A stretch of 64,000 nucleotides of DNA. Source: Deltaproteobacteria bacterium. GTDB taxonomy: Bacteria; UBA10199; JACPAL01. The notes below the pieces were generated by a model. That model was given only the letters and a program-made list of their open reading frames with translations, had not been told where the DNA came from and ran no database searches. Below, in pieces: positions 43,943-52,669 of the stretch. The position numbers and the translations under genes are program-made. The stretch is taken from NCBI GenBank assembly GCA_016180845.1, contig JACPAK010000002.1, positions 124,001 through 188,000 of the forward strand, written 5' to 3'. Position 1 is the stretch's first letter. Every line of letters starts with the position of its first letter.

Positions 43943-44851
43943 ATGAGGAGCTCGGAACTTCTGAAAAAAATGCTCGAAGGAGATCGCCCCGCGCTGGCAC
44001 GGATGATCTCGCTGATTGAGAATCGATCCGCCGATCTCCTTCCCCTAATGGCTGAAGTTCATAAACGGTCAGGACAGGCCCATGTCGTTGGCGTCACAGG
44101 TCCTCCAGGCTCAGGAAAAAGCACCCTCGTTGACCAGTTGATTGCCGCGTTTCGCAAAGAAGAAAAAAAAGTCGGCGTGATCGCGATCGATCCCTCAAGC
44201 CCTTTTTCAGGGGGGGCGATTCTCGGGGATCGGATCCGGATGCAATCCCATGCCGGTGACGACGGCGTTTTTATTCGAAGCCTTGGGAGTCGGGGATCTC
44301 ATGGAGGTCTCTCGAAGGCGACGCGGGAGGTGGTGAGGCTCCTCGATGCAGCAGGGATGGATGTTGTTCTTGTCGAGACGGTCGGTGTCGGTCAGACGGA
44401 ACTCGATATCATGGAGATCGCCCAGACAACGATCGTGCTTTTGACACCCGAATCGGGTGACGCGATCCAGACGATGAAGGCGGGGATCCTGGAGATCGCC
44501 AATATTTTTGTGGTCAATAAATCGGATCGACCGGGGGGAGAACGTTTGAGGCAGGAACTTCTCGCGATGATGGAGATGGGGGCGCAGAAGGACTCTTGGA
44601 AGGTTCCAGTTCTCCTCACGCAGGCGGTCAAAGGGGCCGGTCTCCCTGAGCTGGTTCAATCCCTCGAAAGGCATCGCAGTCATTGGATAAAAACGAATGA
44701 TCAAAAATGGCAACAAAAGAGGGCCGAAGAAGAACTTCGGGAGATTGTTGTCGATGAACTGGTGAAAAAGGCAGATTTTTCGATCAAAAAAGGGGCGAAT
44801 CCCTACCAGCGTGCGCAGGAGATCCTCGCGAAGCTCTCTAGGATTTTTTGA
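43943..44851 (+). CDS. meaB: MeaB/ArgK-family G3E GTPase (methylmalonyl-CoA mutase chaperone)
   Basis: A 302-residue P-loop GTPase. GVTGPPGSGKSTLVDQLIAA is the Walker A region, IAIDPSSPFSGGAILGDRIR the MeaB switch region, VVLVETVGVGQTELDIMEI the G3 region and VNKSD the G4 motif. It guards B12 loading of methylmalonyl-CoA mutase, so that enzyme should be encoded elsewhere. The start at 43943 has AAAGAGG upstream. The 3' end overlaps the convergent SAM-hydrolase-family gene by 14 nt. Confidence 0.93.
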   Translation: MRSSELLKKMLEGDRPALARMISLIENRSADLLPLMAEVHKRSGQAHVVGVTGPPGSGKSTLVDQLIAAFRKEEKKVGVIAIDPSSPFSGGAILGDRIRMQSHAGDDGVFIRSLGSRGSHGGLSKATREVVRLLDAAGMDVVLVETVGVGQTELDIMEIAQTTIVLLTPESGDAIQTMKAGILEIANIFVVNKSDRPGGERLRQELLAMMEMGAQKDSWKVPVLLTQAVKGAGLPELVQSLERHRSHWIKTNDQKWQQKRAEEELREIVVDELVKKADFSIKKGANPYQRAQEILAKLSRIF

Positions 44852-45641
44852 AAATTACTTTTTCTCCCAATTTCACTGGAAATTTCTTCAGGAAATTTCC
44901 TTCCGTGACGGCCGCCTCGATGCGCGTATAGTCATCTTTCATGATACAAAAATGATTTTTTGAAACCTCTCCGAAGGTTCGGACATGGGTGAGGCGGATC
45001 GTCTTTGTACCTTTTGAAAGGGTAACCGAACCTCGCAGCGGGACCCCGAATTCATCCCAGGTCTTTTGCAGGATGTTAAAAAAAATATTACCGAGCGCGT
45101 TTTTGTGGATTACAATCGCCGGAATCGAACTCCCAAGGATCTCGGCATTCAGATACGGTGAAGGGATCAGGTCGGTCACAGGGATCGACGGGCCGAACTC
45201 TTCGAGCGAAACTCCTTTTGAAAGGTAACCGGCCGCCATCGCAAAGACATCGCGTCCATGAAAAATAGGAGAGACCGGCTGGCGCTGATATTTCGGGTTC
45301 TGGAGCTCATGCGCCTTCACGATGCCGCCCAGCGCTTCAGCACCTGGACGTAAAATTCCGTTGTCAGGCCCGATCAGATAATCTCCCCGGACCGTCTGGA
45401 TCGCGATCCCACGTCTCTTTGTTCCGACTCCCGGATCGACGACACAGACGTGAAACCCGACCGGCATCGTGACGAGCGTTTCCATTGTGCGCGCCGCCTG
45501 AAAGAGATTAAACCCCTCGATCCCATGCATATGGTGAATCAGATGGGCATCAGGATTGACCTCGTAGATAACCCCCTCCATCGCGCCACAACCATAGGAT
45601 TGTTTTTCGAAATCGGAGGAGAGGGTGATCAGGGGTTTCAT
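44838..45641 (-). CDS. SAM hydroxide adenosyltransferase-family protein (DUF62)
   Basis: A 267-residue protein of the fluorinase/chlorinase-like DUF62 family. ITLSSDFEKQSYGCGAMEG, HVCVVDPGVGTKRRGIAI and YLIGPDNGILRPGAEALGG are the conserved N-terminal domain, and FNILQKTWDEFG belongs to the C-terminal domain. Characterised members split SAM into adenosine and methionine using hydroxide. The ATG at 45641 is chosen over 45680 because AGGGAAGGA lies 8 nt upstream. Confidence 0.88.
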   Translation of the reverse strand: MKPLITLSSDFEKQSYGCGAMEGVIYEVNPDAHLIHHMHGIEGFNLFQAARTMETLVTMPVGFHVCVVDPGVGTKRRGIAIQTVRGDYLIGPDNGILRPGAEALGGIVKAHELQNPKYQRQPVSPIFHGRDVFAMAAGYLSKGVSLEEFGPSIPVTDLIPSPYLNAEILGSSIPAIVIHKNALGNIFFNILQKTWDEFGVPLRGSVTLSKGTKTIRLTHVRTFGEVSKNHFCIMKDDYTRIEAAVTEGNFLKKFPVKLGEKVIFKKS

Positions 45642-45687
45642 ATTGATTCCTTCCCTACCCGATGTTACGAGGCAATTCAAGATTTTA

Positions 45688-45760
45688 GGCAGCGTAGCTC
45701 AGTTGGTAGAGCAAGCGGTTCATACCCGCTCTGTCAGAGGTTCGAATCCTCTCGCTGCCA
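45688..45760 (+). tRNA. tRNA-Met (CAU)
   Basis: A 73-nt cloverleaf: acceptor GGCAGCG/CGCTGCC, D arm GCTC-AGTTGGTA-GAGC, anticodon arm AGCGG-TTCATAC-CCGCT with CAU, T arm AGAGG-TTCGAAT-CCTCT, discriminator A; CCA is not encoded. The start pairing G-C at position 1 and the body agree with an elongator methionine tRNA. A lysidine-modified Ile tRNA also reads CAT in DNA and cannot be fully excluded. Confidence 0.9.
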
Positions 45761-45768
45761 TAATTTTA

Positions 45769-45806
45769 CCCCTCACCCTGACCCTCTCCCACAGGGGGGG
45801 AGGGAA
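45769..45806. repeat. C-rich/G-rich palindromic repeat before der
   Basis: CCCCTCACCCTGACCCTCTC, CCACA, then a run of G with GGGAGGG: a dispersed palindrome type with arms CCCTCTCCC and GGGGGGAGGG. It lies between tRNA-Met and der, and its AGGGAAG end appears to serve as the der ribosome site. Confidence 0.55.
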
Positions 45807-45814
45807 GTAAATTT

Positions 45815-47122
45815 ATGAAACCAATCGTCGCCATTGTCGGTCGTCCCAACGTCGGCAAATCGACCCTCTTTAACCGAATCATCGGCCAGAGGAAGTCGAT
45901 CACGCTCGATGTCGCGGGTGTGACTCGGGATCGTCATTATGGGAATGCCTCTTGGGATGGTAAGGAATTTATCTGTGTCGATACCGGCGGCTTTCCCTCT
46001 GATGTCAAAGGGAGTCTCGAGAAGAAGGTTCAGGATCAGATTAATCTTGCGATCCATGAGGCGGAAGCGATCCTTTTTGTGGTCGATGGTCAGGCGGGGC
46101 TTCTTCCGGAAGAAAAGGAGATAGGGGATCGACTTCGGAAGTCAGGCAAAAAGGTTATCATTGTCGTGAGCAAAATTGATCAGCCTTCCCACGAGGAGCG
46201 TCTCGCCGATTTCTATTCCCTCTCCGAAAAACCGATGCCGGTCTCTGGTGAACATGGCTATGGGGTGGCAGAGCTTTTGGAGGAGGTGGTCAACGGTTTC
46301 CCCTCGACCCTCTCTGAAGAGGCGATACCGGAGAAGATCTCCATTGCGATCCTCGGTCGACCGAATGTCGGGAAATCTTCTCTGCTGAATTGTCTGCTTG
46401 GAGAAGAGCGGGTTGTGGTCGATGAGACTCCGGGAACAACACGTGATGTTATCGATACGCCGATCAGCCGTGATGGCCAAGACTATCTCCTTTTGGATAC
46501 TGCTGGAATCCGGAGACACGGAAAATCAGCGTCGAAGGTGGAACGTTTTTCGGTCCTTCGCGCCTTATCGGCGATTGAAAGATCCAAAATCTGTCTTGCG
46601 GTTTTCGATGCCAAAGAAGGGATCCAGAAACAGGATGCCCATGTTGTTGGGTATGCCTTTGAGGAGAAAAAGGGGGTCGTCCTGATTTGGAACAAATGTG
46701 ACCTCCTGCCCAATAAAAAAGGGGTCCGCGATTCTCTAAAAAAAATGGCGAGAGAGCGCCTGAAATTTCTGGCCCATGCCCCCCTCGCCTTTATCTCCGC
46801 GAAGACAGGGGAGGGGACCGAGGTGATCTGGTCGATGGTGGATCGTCTTCATCTCTCGATGGGGAAAAAAGTGAAGACATCGGATCTCAATGCGCTCCTT
46901 GAAAAGCTTGTGCTCACCCATAACCTCCCTGTCTACAAGGGGAAGCCGGTGAAATTTTACTACATGACACAGACAGGGACCTTTCCGCCGCAGTTTGTTG
47001 TTTTCACAAACGAACCTGAGGGGGTTCATTTTTCTTTCCAAAGATTTCTGGTGAACCAGATACGTGAAGAGTTTCGGTTTGACGGGGCGCCGATCCAGCT
47101 CGTTTTCAAGAGGAAGTCGTAA
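45815..47122 (+). CDS. der: Ribosome-assembly GTPase Der (EngA)
   Basis: A 435-residue protein with two G domains in tandem: AIVGRPNVGKSTLFN at residue ~6 with DTGGF and VSKID, and AILGRPNVGKSSLLN at residue ~178 with DTAGI and WNKCD, followed by a C-terminal KH-like domain. It is needed for 50S maturation. It lies near yfgM- and bamB-like genes, as in the classic yfgM-bamB-der grouping, though a convergent lipase gene stands between. Confidence 0.96.
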   Translation: MKPIVAIVGRPNVGKSTLFNRIIGQRKSITLDVAGVTRDRHYGNASWDGKEFICVDTGGFPSDVKGSLEKKVQDQINLAIHEAEAILFVVDGQAGLLPEEKEIGDRLRKSGKKVIIVVSKIDQPSHEERLADFYSLSEKPMPVSGEHGYGVAELLEEVVNGFPSTLSEEAIPEKISIAILGRPNVGKSSLLNCLLGEERVVVDETPGTTRDVIDTPISRDGQDYLLLDTAGIRRHGKSASKVERFSVLRALSAIERSKICLAVFDAKEGIQKQDAHVVGYAFEEKKGVVLIWNKCDLLPNKKGVRDSLKKMARERLKFLAHAPLAFISAKTGEGTEVIWSMVDRLHLSMGKKVKTSDLNALLEKLVLTHNLPVYKGKPVKFYYMTQTGTFPPQFVVFTNEPEGVHFSFQRFLVNQIREEFRFDGAPIQLVFKRKS

Positions 47123-47861
47123 GTTCCCTGCGGATTACCTGGTACGCCTCTTTCTTTATCAAATAATCGACATGCCCAATGTTTTCGAGCTCTATATTTT
47201 TCATATTTCTGGTATTTCGGGGGATCTTTAAAATGGCGCTCTTGTAGTAACAAATTTTATCCTTCTTTGAATAAATCGAAACAAAGCGGACATTTTTGGG
47301 GAATCGCCCCCGGTTCAGACGTCGGAGAAACGGGGCAAGCGGATACATCTGCCAGACACTTTTTGAGACGATCGCGAGCGGAGAGACCAATCCCAACAAG
47401 ACCAGTGGATTTCCATAGTGAGGGGTTCCGAGCGTAATCAAGGTTTTGACATGTCGATCGCCTTGAAGCCTTTTCACGTAATATTGACCGATGAGCCCAC
47501 CCTTTGAGTGTCCGATGATACTGATCTTGGGAAGCCTGTATCTTTCACGAAGCGTCTTAATTTTCCTTTTGACCAACTTTGACAACGCCTCGATACAGTG
47601 GGTATTGAAGGTGCCAAAAACACCACCGAGATTGAGGCTGAAGACACAAAATCCGTCGCGGCGGAGACGCCTCTCCAAAATATGCATCACGCGACGTCCG
47701 GCTCCAAAACCATAAATGAGAAGCACGGGCGACGAACATTTTCGGAAATTTGTACGGCGGTCGACTTTGTTTCCTGAGAGGGAGAGCTTGAAATAAGTGA
47801 GTAGTATCTTCAGATCTTCTTGAATTCCCTTTCCGAATTTTTTGATCCTTTGGATAGGCAT
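47106..47861 (-). CDS. Alpha/beta hydrolase, esterase/lipase-like
   Basis: A 251-residue hydrolase. VLLIYGFGAGRRVM is the oxyanion region, SIIGHSKGGLIGQYYVKRL the nucleophile elbow (GHSKG), and ITLGTPHYGNPLVLLG a lipase-type motif. The acid and His lie near the C-terminal NIGHVDYLI. The ATG at 47861 is taken; the TTG at 47888 would add nine residues. It sits between der and the yfgM-like gene, convergent with der (17-nt overlap). Confidence 0.8.
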   Translation of the reverse strand: MPIQRIKKFGKGIQEDLKILLTYFKLSLSGNKVDRRTNFRKCSSPVLLIYGFGAGRRVMHILERRLRRDGFCVFSLNLGGVFGTFNTHCIEALSKLVKRKIKTLRERYRLPKISIIGHSKGGLIGQYYVKRLQGDRHVKTLITLGTPHYGNPLVLLGLVSPLAIVSKSVWQMYPLAPFLRRLNRGRFPKNVRFVSIYSKKDKICYYKSAILKIPRNTRNMKNIELENIGHVDYLIKKEAYQVIRRELTTSS

Positions 47862-47900
47862 ATTGACAGAGCTCGCTAGGTCAGGCAAACAAACAAGTCA

Positions 47901-48506
47901 ATGGAAACAGTCGCCATTCGTCTTCTTCATTTTATCATCGCGAAGAAAAAAGCTCTGCTGACTTTCTTCGTGGTTCTGGTTGCATTGGGAGCCCTTTGGG
48001 GGGCCTTTTACAGCTACACGCAGAGTTATTCAAGAAGGGCGTTTCGGTTGTTAGAGGGTCGTCCATGGTCAGAGGCAGAAGAGGTAATCGCCAAATACCC
48101 ACGTTCCGATGCTGCGGTCATCGCACAACTTGCGATGGGGAAGAAGGCGTTGGAGGAGGAGAAGTGGGATGAGGCGATTGGACATTATAAGGATAGGGCC
48201 TTTCAAAATCTTTCGAAAGATCAGGCAGTCTTACGGGTCGTAGCGATTCAGAATCTGGCCCTTGCCTATCGTGGAAAGCAGGAATGGGATCGGGCCCTCA
48301 TGGAACTTCGCAGGGCGGAAAAAGATCCGGAAAACAAGACCCCTGACTATACGAGACTTTTGATCTCTCAGGTTCTTTGGGAAAAGGGGGAGATTGAGGA
48401 GTCGAAGAAACTTCTGGAAAGTCTTTCAAAAGAGGCGTTGCAACCGGAAGTCAGAAAAGAAGCAGAGGCCCATCTCGAATGGATCAACGCACCGAAAAAG
48501 TCCTAA
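47901..48506 (+). CDS. YfgM-like membrane-anchored TPR protein
   Basis: A 201-residue protein with one N-terminal membrane helix (LLTFFVVLVALGALWGAFYS, ~19-38) and a periplasmic tetratricopeptide-type helical body (VIAQLAMGKKALEEEKWDEA, NLALAYRGKQEWDRALMELR). This is the plan of YfgM, a Sec-translocon partner. It overlaps the BamB-like gene by 28 nt, and der is close, matching the yfgM-bamB-der group. Confidence 0.75.
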   Translation: METVAIRLLHFIIAKKKALLTFFVVLVALGALWGAFYSYTQSYSRRAFRLLEGRPWSEAEEVIAKYPRSDAAVIAQLAMGKKALEEEKWDEAIGHYKDRAFQNLSKDQAVLRVVAIQNLALAYRGKQEWDRALMELRRAEKDPENKTPDYTRLLISQVLWEKGEIEESKKLLESLSKEALQPEVRKEAEAHLEWINAPKKS

Positions 48507-49648
48507 TCTTTTTTCTTTTTTTGGTTTTACTTCAGAGCTCAGGGAACGGTGCCTATGGGTTTGAGCCATTTCATGTAAGGAATCGGAACTACCCTCGGCA
48601 ACCTGCCTTCAAGCTTCCTTATAAGCCGAAATGGGTTTCGCGGGTCAAGAAGGGGGGAGTTTTTAAATACAAGAGACGGGAATTTTCGTCACCGGTTGTT
48701 TATGAGGATCGGATCTTTGTCGGGACCGAGAGTGGTTATTTTTATGCAATGAAAAAGAAAAATGGCCGGCGGGTCTGGCGCTTCAAGACGGAGGGTTCTG
48801 TTAGTTCGAGACCGGGTATTAGAAATGGAAAGGTTTTTTTTGGAGATGATGAAGGATATTTTTATGCACTGGATCTTCAGACAGGGGAGAAGATCTGGAG
48901 CCTCAATCTCGATGCCGAGATCCTGACCGCTCCTGCTTTAAAAGGGGATCAGCTTTTTCTCGTGACGGTGGAAGGTCGGGTTGTCGCCCTGACCGAGCGG
49001 GAGGGGACGATTCTTTGGGAGCGACAGCATAGTACGCGGCCGCTGCAGATGACGATTCGGGGGAACTCAACGCCTGTTTTGGATCCGGAAGGTAATCTTT
49101 ATGTCGGTTTTGCCGATGGGACCTTTTGGTCCCTTTCTTCAAAAACAGGAAAGATTCTCTGGGAGCGCCGGATTGAATCAGGTGAGCGGTTTCATGACCT
49201 GGATGGGGTCCCTCTGATTGAGGGGGATCGGATCTATATCTCGAGTTTCGACGGCCCCCTGACCGCTGTGACAAAGAGTGGCAGGATCCTCTGGTCTGTT
49301 TCTGTCGGGAGTGCGGTCCCTTTTCTCTCTGAAAAAGATCTCCTTTATGTTTCTGACTCCCAAGGGTCTTTGCTCGCTCTCCAGAAAAAAGATGGATCGA
49401 CACTCTGGAAAACAAAAGTCGGAGAGGGGGCCCTCACCGCTCCTCTTCTGCACAACGATGTCATTGCCGTGGGGCTTTCTTCGTCTACCATGAACTTTGT
49501 TGATCGTACCACAGGTCGCCTGATGTTCCGCCGGTTTGCCAAAAAGGGGATCTCCTCGGATCCGTTTCTGGACGGAGACCAACTCTGCTATCTCTCCAAC
49601 GGGGGACGCCTCTATTCCCTAAAAATGGTCGATAAGTCGGTCCCTTGA
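48479..49648 (+). CDS. bamB: BamB-like PQQ-repeat beta-propeller protein
   Basis: A 389-residue exported protein: signal peptide VLIFFLFLVLLQSSGNGAYG, then seven or eight PQQ-type blades (GYFYAMKKKNGRRVWRFKTE, GYFYALDLQTGEKIWSLNLD, RVVALTEREGTILWERQ, LLALQKKDGSTLWKTKVGEG). BamB helps the Bam complex insert outer-membrane barrels. No lipobox Cys is seen, so it may not be a lipoprotein here. The overlap with the YfgM-like gene supports the assignment. Confidence 0.8.
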   Translation: MDQRTEKVLIFFLFLVLLQSSGNGAYGFEPFHVRNRNYPRQPAFKLPYKPKWVSRVKKGGVFKYKRREFSSPVVYEDRIFVGTESGYFYAMKKKNGRRVWRFKTEGSVSSRPGIRNGKVFFGDDEGYFYALDLQTGEKIWSLNLDAEILTAPALKGDQLFLVTVEGRVVALTEREGTILWERQHSTRPLQMTIRGNSTPVLDPEGNLYVGFADGTFWSLSSKTGKILWERRIESGERFHDLDGVPLIEGDRIYISSFDGPLTAVTKSGRILWSVSVGSAVPFLSEKDLLYVSDSQGSLLALQKKDGSTLWKTKVGEGALTAPLLHNDVIAVGLSSSTMNFVDRTTGRLMFRRFAKKGISSDPFLDGDQLCYLSNGGRLYSLKMVDKSVP

Positions 49649-49679
49649 CAGTTGAGCCCTGTTACTATAACCCTCCCCC

Positions 49680-51137
49680 ATGGTACTCCCTGAAATCCAA
49701 GAAGCCCTCACATTCGACGATATCCTCCTCCTGCCCCAGGAGAGCGAGGTTTTGCCTCACGAGGTCGATACGACCACCCGATTAGCGGCGGATATTACCT
49801 TAAATATTCCTGTGATCTCTGCGGCGATGGATTCGGTGACCGAATCGGCCACTGCAATCATCATGGCCCGTATGGGGGGGGTCGGGATTGTTCATCGCAA
49901 TTTGACTCCCGAAGAGCAAGCGTTGGAGGTAGAGAAGGTCAAGCGTGCCGAGTCCGGCATGATTCTCCGTCCGATTACCCTTTCCCCAGATCAGACCTTG
50001 CATGAAGTGATCCGTGTCATGAAAGAGCATAATATTTCCGGGGTCCCGATTACGGAGGGGGAGAGGCTTGTGGGGATTCTCACAAATCGTGATTTGCGTT
50101 TTGAGAGGAATCTTGATCTGAAGGTTCGAGAGGTGATGACAAAAGAAGTGATCACGACGGGAGAAGAGACGACACTCGAAAAGGCGAAGGAAATTTTACA
50201 AAAAAACCGGATCGAAAAATTACCTGTCATCGATAAAAAGGGGAATCTCAAGGGACTCTTTACGATCAAGGATGTCGAGCGGGTCACTGAGTTTCCGAAC
50301 GCAACAAAGGACAAGATCGGACGTCTCCGGGTGGGGGGGGCGATTGGGGTGGGTGAGCCAGCCTTGGCGCGGGCCGGGAAACTCGTCGAGGCAGGGGTCG
50401 ATTTGGTCGTGATTGATACCGCCCATGGCCATACAAAAGGGGTTCTGGAGACGGTCAGGCAATTCAAGAAGGCCTACAACATTCCCCTCATTGCCGGGAA
50501 TGTGGCGACCGGTGAGGCGGCCGAGGCGTTGATCAAGGCGGGTGTCGACGCGGTGAAGGTTGGTGTTGGTGCCGGATCGATTTGTACGACGCGTGTCGTG
50601 ACCGGTATCGGTGTTCCTCAGCTTTTTGCGGTGATCGATTGCGCGAAGGTGACGACCCGGCACGGAATTCCGTTGATCGCCGATGGGGGAATCAAATTTT
50701 CAGGTGATGTGACGAAGGCGCTCGCGGCAGGGGCCGATACGGTCATGATCGGTGGTCTCCTCGCTGGCACAGATGAGGCGCCAGGTGAAAACATCCTTTA
50801 TCAAGGACGTTCCTACAAGAGCTATCGCGGGATGGGTTCGATCGGGGCGATGCTCAAAGGGAGCGGGGATCGCTATGCGCAGGGGGGGATCAAGGAACGC
50901 TCAAAACTGATCCCGGAGGGGATCGAAGGGATGGTGCCCCATCGCGGTCCTCTGGCGACCCAGATTACGCAGATCGTTGGCGGGGTTCGTTCAGGGATGG
51001 GTTATCTGGGGGCGAAGAATCTTGATGAACTCCGAAAGAAGGCACGTTTTGTTCGGATTACCTCAGCAGGATTGAAAGAAAGCCACGTTCACGATGTCGT
51101 TATTACAAAAGAAGCACCAAACTATCGATTAGAATGA
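49680..51137 (+). CDS. guaB: IMP dehydrogenase
   Basis: A 485-residue enzyme of full length. [20 protein letters not shown] opens it, two CBS domains fill residues ~95-205, [20 protein letters not shown] holds the catalytic Cys, and [30 protein letters not shown] and the flap RYAQ follow. It turns IMP into XMP for GMP synthesis. It overlaps guaA by 4 nt. Confidence 0.98.
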   Translation: MVLPEIQEALTFDDILLLPQESEVLPHEVDTTTRLAADITLNIPVISAAMDSVTESATAIIMARMGGVGIVHRNLTPEEQALEVEKVKRAESGMILRPITLSPDQTLHEVIRVMKEHNISGVPITEGERLVGILTNRDLRFERNLDLKVREVMTKEVITTGEETTLEKAKEILQKNRIEKLPVIDKKGNLKGLFTIKDVERVTEFPNATKDKIGRLRVGGAIGVGEPALARAGKLVEAGVDLVVIDTAHGHTKGVLETVRQFKKAYNIPLIAGNVATGEAAEALIKAGVDAVKVGVGAGSICTTRVVTGIGVPQLFAVIDCAKVTTRHGIPLIADGGIKFSGDVTKALAAGADTVMIGGLLAGTDEAPGENILYQGRSYKSYRGMGSIGAMLKGSGDRYAQGGIKERSKLIPEGIEGMVPHRGPLATQITQIVGGVRSGMGYLGAKNLDELRKKARFVRITSAGLKESHVHDVVITKEAPNYRLE

Positions 51138-52669
51138 ACAAGGTTCTGATCCTCGACTTCGGCTCCCAATACACCCAACTGATCGCGCGTCGCGTTCGTG
51201 AGCTTCAGATCTATTGTGAAATTTATCCCTGCTCTACCTCGATCTCACAGATCAAGTCTTTTAACCCTTCCGCCATTATCCTCTCCGGAGGACCGGCGAG
51301 TGTCTACGACCGGGAGGCGCCAACTGCCGATCGTGAAATTCTGACCCTCGGGGTTCCAGTTCTCGGTATCTGCTATGGTCTTCAGTGGATCGCGCGGGAA
51401 GAGGGGGGGAAGGTCAGTCCGGGCTCTGTTCGGGAGTATGGTCCTGCGAAGGTCCATCTCGTGAAGAGAGAGGGGATTTTTGCCGGATTGAAGGAGAACG
51501 AGATCGATGTCTGGATGAGCCACGGGGATCATGTGAGCCTCCTTCCTCCCGGCTATCAGATCTATGGCGAGAGTCTGAATCGTCTCCTCGCTGCCTGCGG
51601 TGATCCGAAGAAAAAAATATTCGGGATCCAGTTTCATCCCGAAGTCCTTCACACCCCGAGGGGAAAAGAGATTTTGAAGAATTTTCTATTTTCAGTTTCC
51701 GGATTGAAAGCGGATTGGTCGATGGAGTCTTTTGTGGAGAAGACGATCCGCGATGTCCGCGGCATGGTCGGTTCCGATCATGTCATCTGTGCTGTCTCAG
51801 GTGGTGTCGATTCTTCCGTCATGGCCGCCCTGCTGCATCGGGCGATTGGGGATCAGCTGCATCCTTTCTTTATTGATAATGGGTTACTCAGAAAGAACGA
51901 AGGGGATCGTGTCTTCGATCTTTTGAAGCGGAATATGAATCTCCCCTTGATCCGTGTCGATGCGAGCGAGGATTTTCTAAAATGTCTCGAGGGAGTCGTC
52001 GATCCCGAAGAGAAGCGAAAAAAGATCGGTCGTGAGTTTATCGCTGTTTTTGAACGAGAGGCCCAGAAGATCACTGGAGTTCGTTATCTGGCCCAGGGGA
52101 CGCTCTATCCCGACGTGATCGAATCGGTCTCTTTTCGCGGTCCATCGGCGACGATCAAGAGTCATCACAATGTCGGTGGGCTTCCGGAAAAGATGAATCT
52201 CAAACTTTTGGAGCCGTTTCGCGAGCTTTTTAAGGATGAGGTTCGCCTGATCGGTCGGCTCCTGGGGATTCCCGAGGAGGTGATCAACCGACAGCCGTTT
52301 CCAGGGCCTGGCTTGGCCGTTAGGATCCTTGGCGAGGTCACGAAAGAAAGGTTACAGATCCTCCGGGAGGCGGATGATGTTGTGGTCCGTGAGTTCAAAC
52401 GGGCCGACCTCTATACGAAGGTCTGGCAGTCTTTTGCGGTGCTCCTCCCTGTAAAGACGGTCGGGGTGATGGGGGATGCACGGACCTATGAGAATGTGAT
52501 CGCGGTACGTGTTGTGGAGAGTCAGGATGGGATGACGGCGAACTGGGTTCGCCTCCCGTATGAGCTCCTCGAGAAGATCTCAAGTCGTGTGATTAATGAA
52601 GTGCGGGGGGTGAATCGTGTGGTTTACGATATTTCATCCAAACCCCCTGCGACTATTGAGTGGGAATAG
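51134..52669 (+). CDS. guaA: GMP synthase (glutamine-hydrolysing)
   Basis: A 511-residue two-domain enzyme. The glutaminase half has [18 protein letters not shown] (nucleophile Cys) and [11 protein letters not shown] (His/Glu). The synthase half has [17 protein letters not shown] (PP-loop), then [16 protein letters not shown], and ends PPATIEWE. It aminates XMP to GMP. It ends in a 17-nt overlap with the convergent HEAT-repeat gene. Confidence 0.98.
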   Translation: MNKVLILDFGSQYTQLIARRVRELQIYCEIYPCSTSISQIKSFNPSAIILSGGPASVYDREAPTADREILTLGVPVLGICYGLQWIAREEGGKVSPGSVREYGPAKVHLVKREGIFAGLKENEIDVWMSHGDHVSLLPPGYQIYGESLNRLLAACGDPKKKIFGIQFHPEVLHTPRGKEILKNFLFSVSGLKADWSMESFVEKTIRDVRGMVGSDHVICAVSGGVDSSVMAALLHRAIGDQLHPFFIDNGLLRKNEGDRVFDLLKRNMNLPLIRVDASEDFLKCLEGVVDPEEKRKKIGREFIAVFEREAQKITGVRYLAQGTLYPDVIESVSFRGPSATIKSHHNVGGLPEKMNLKLLEPFRELFKDEVRLIGRLLGIPEEVINRQPFPGPGLAVRILGEVTKERLQILREADDVVVREFKRADLYTKVWQSFAVLLPVKTVGVMGDARTYENVIAVRVVESQDGMTANWVRLPYELLEKISSRVINEVRGVNRVVYDISSKPPATIEWE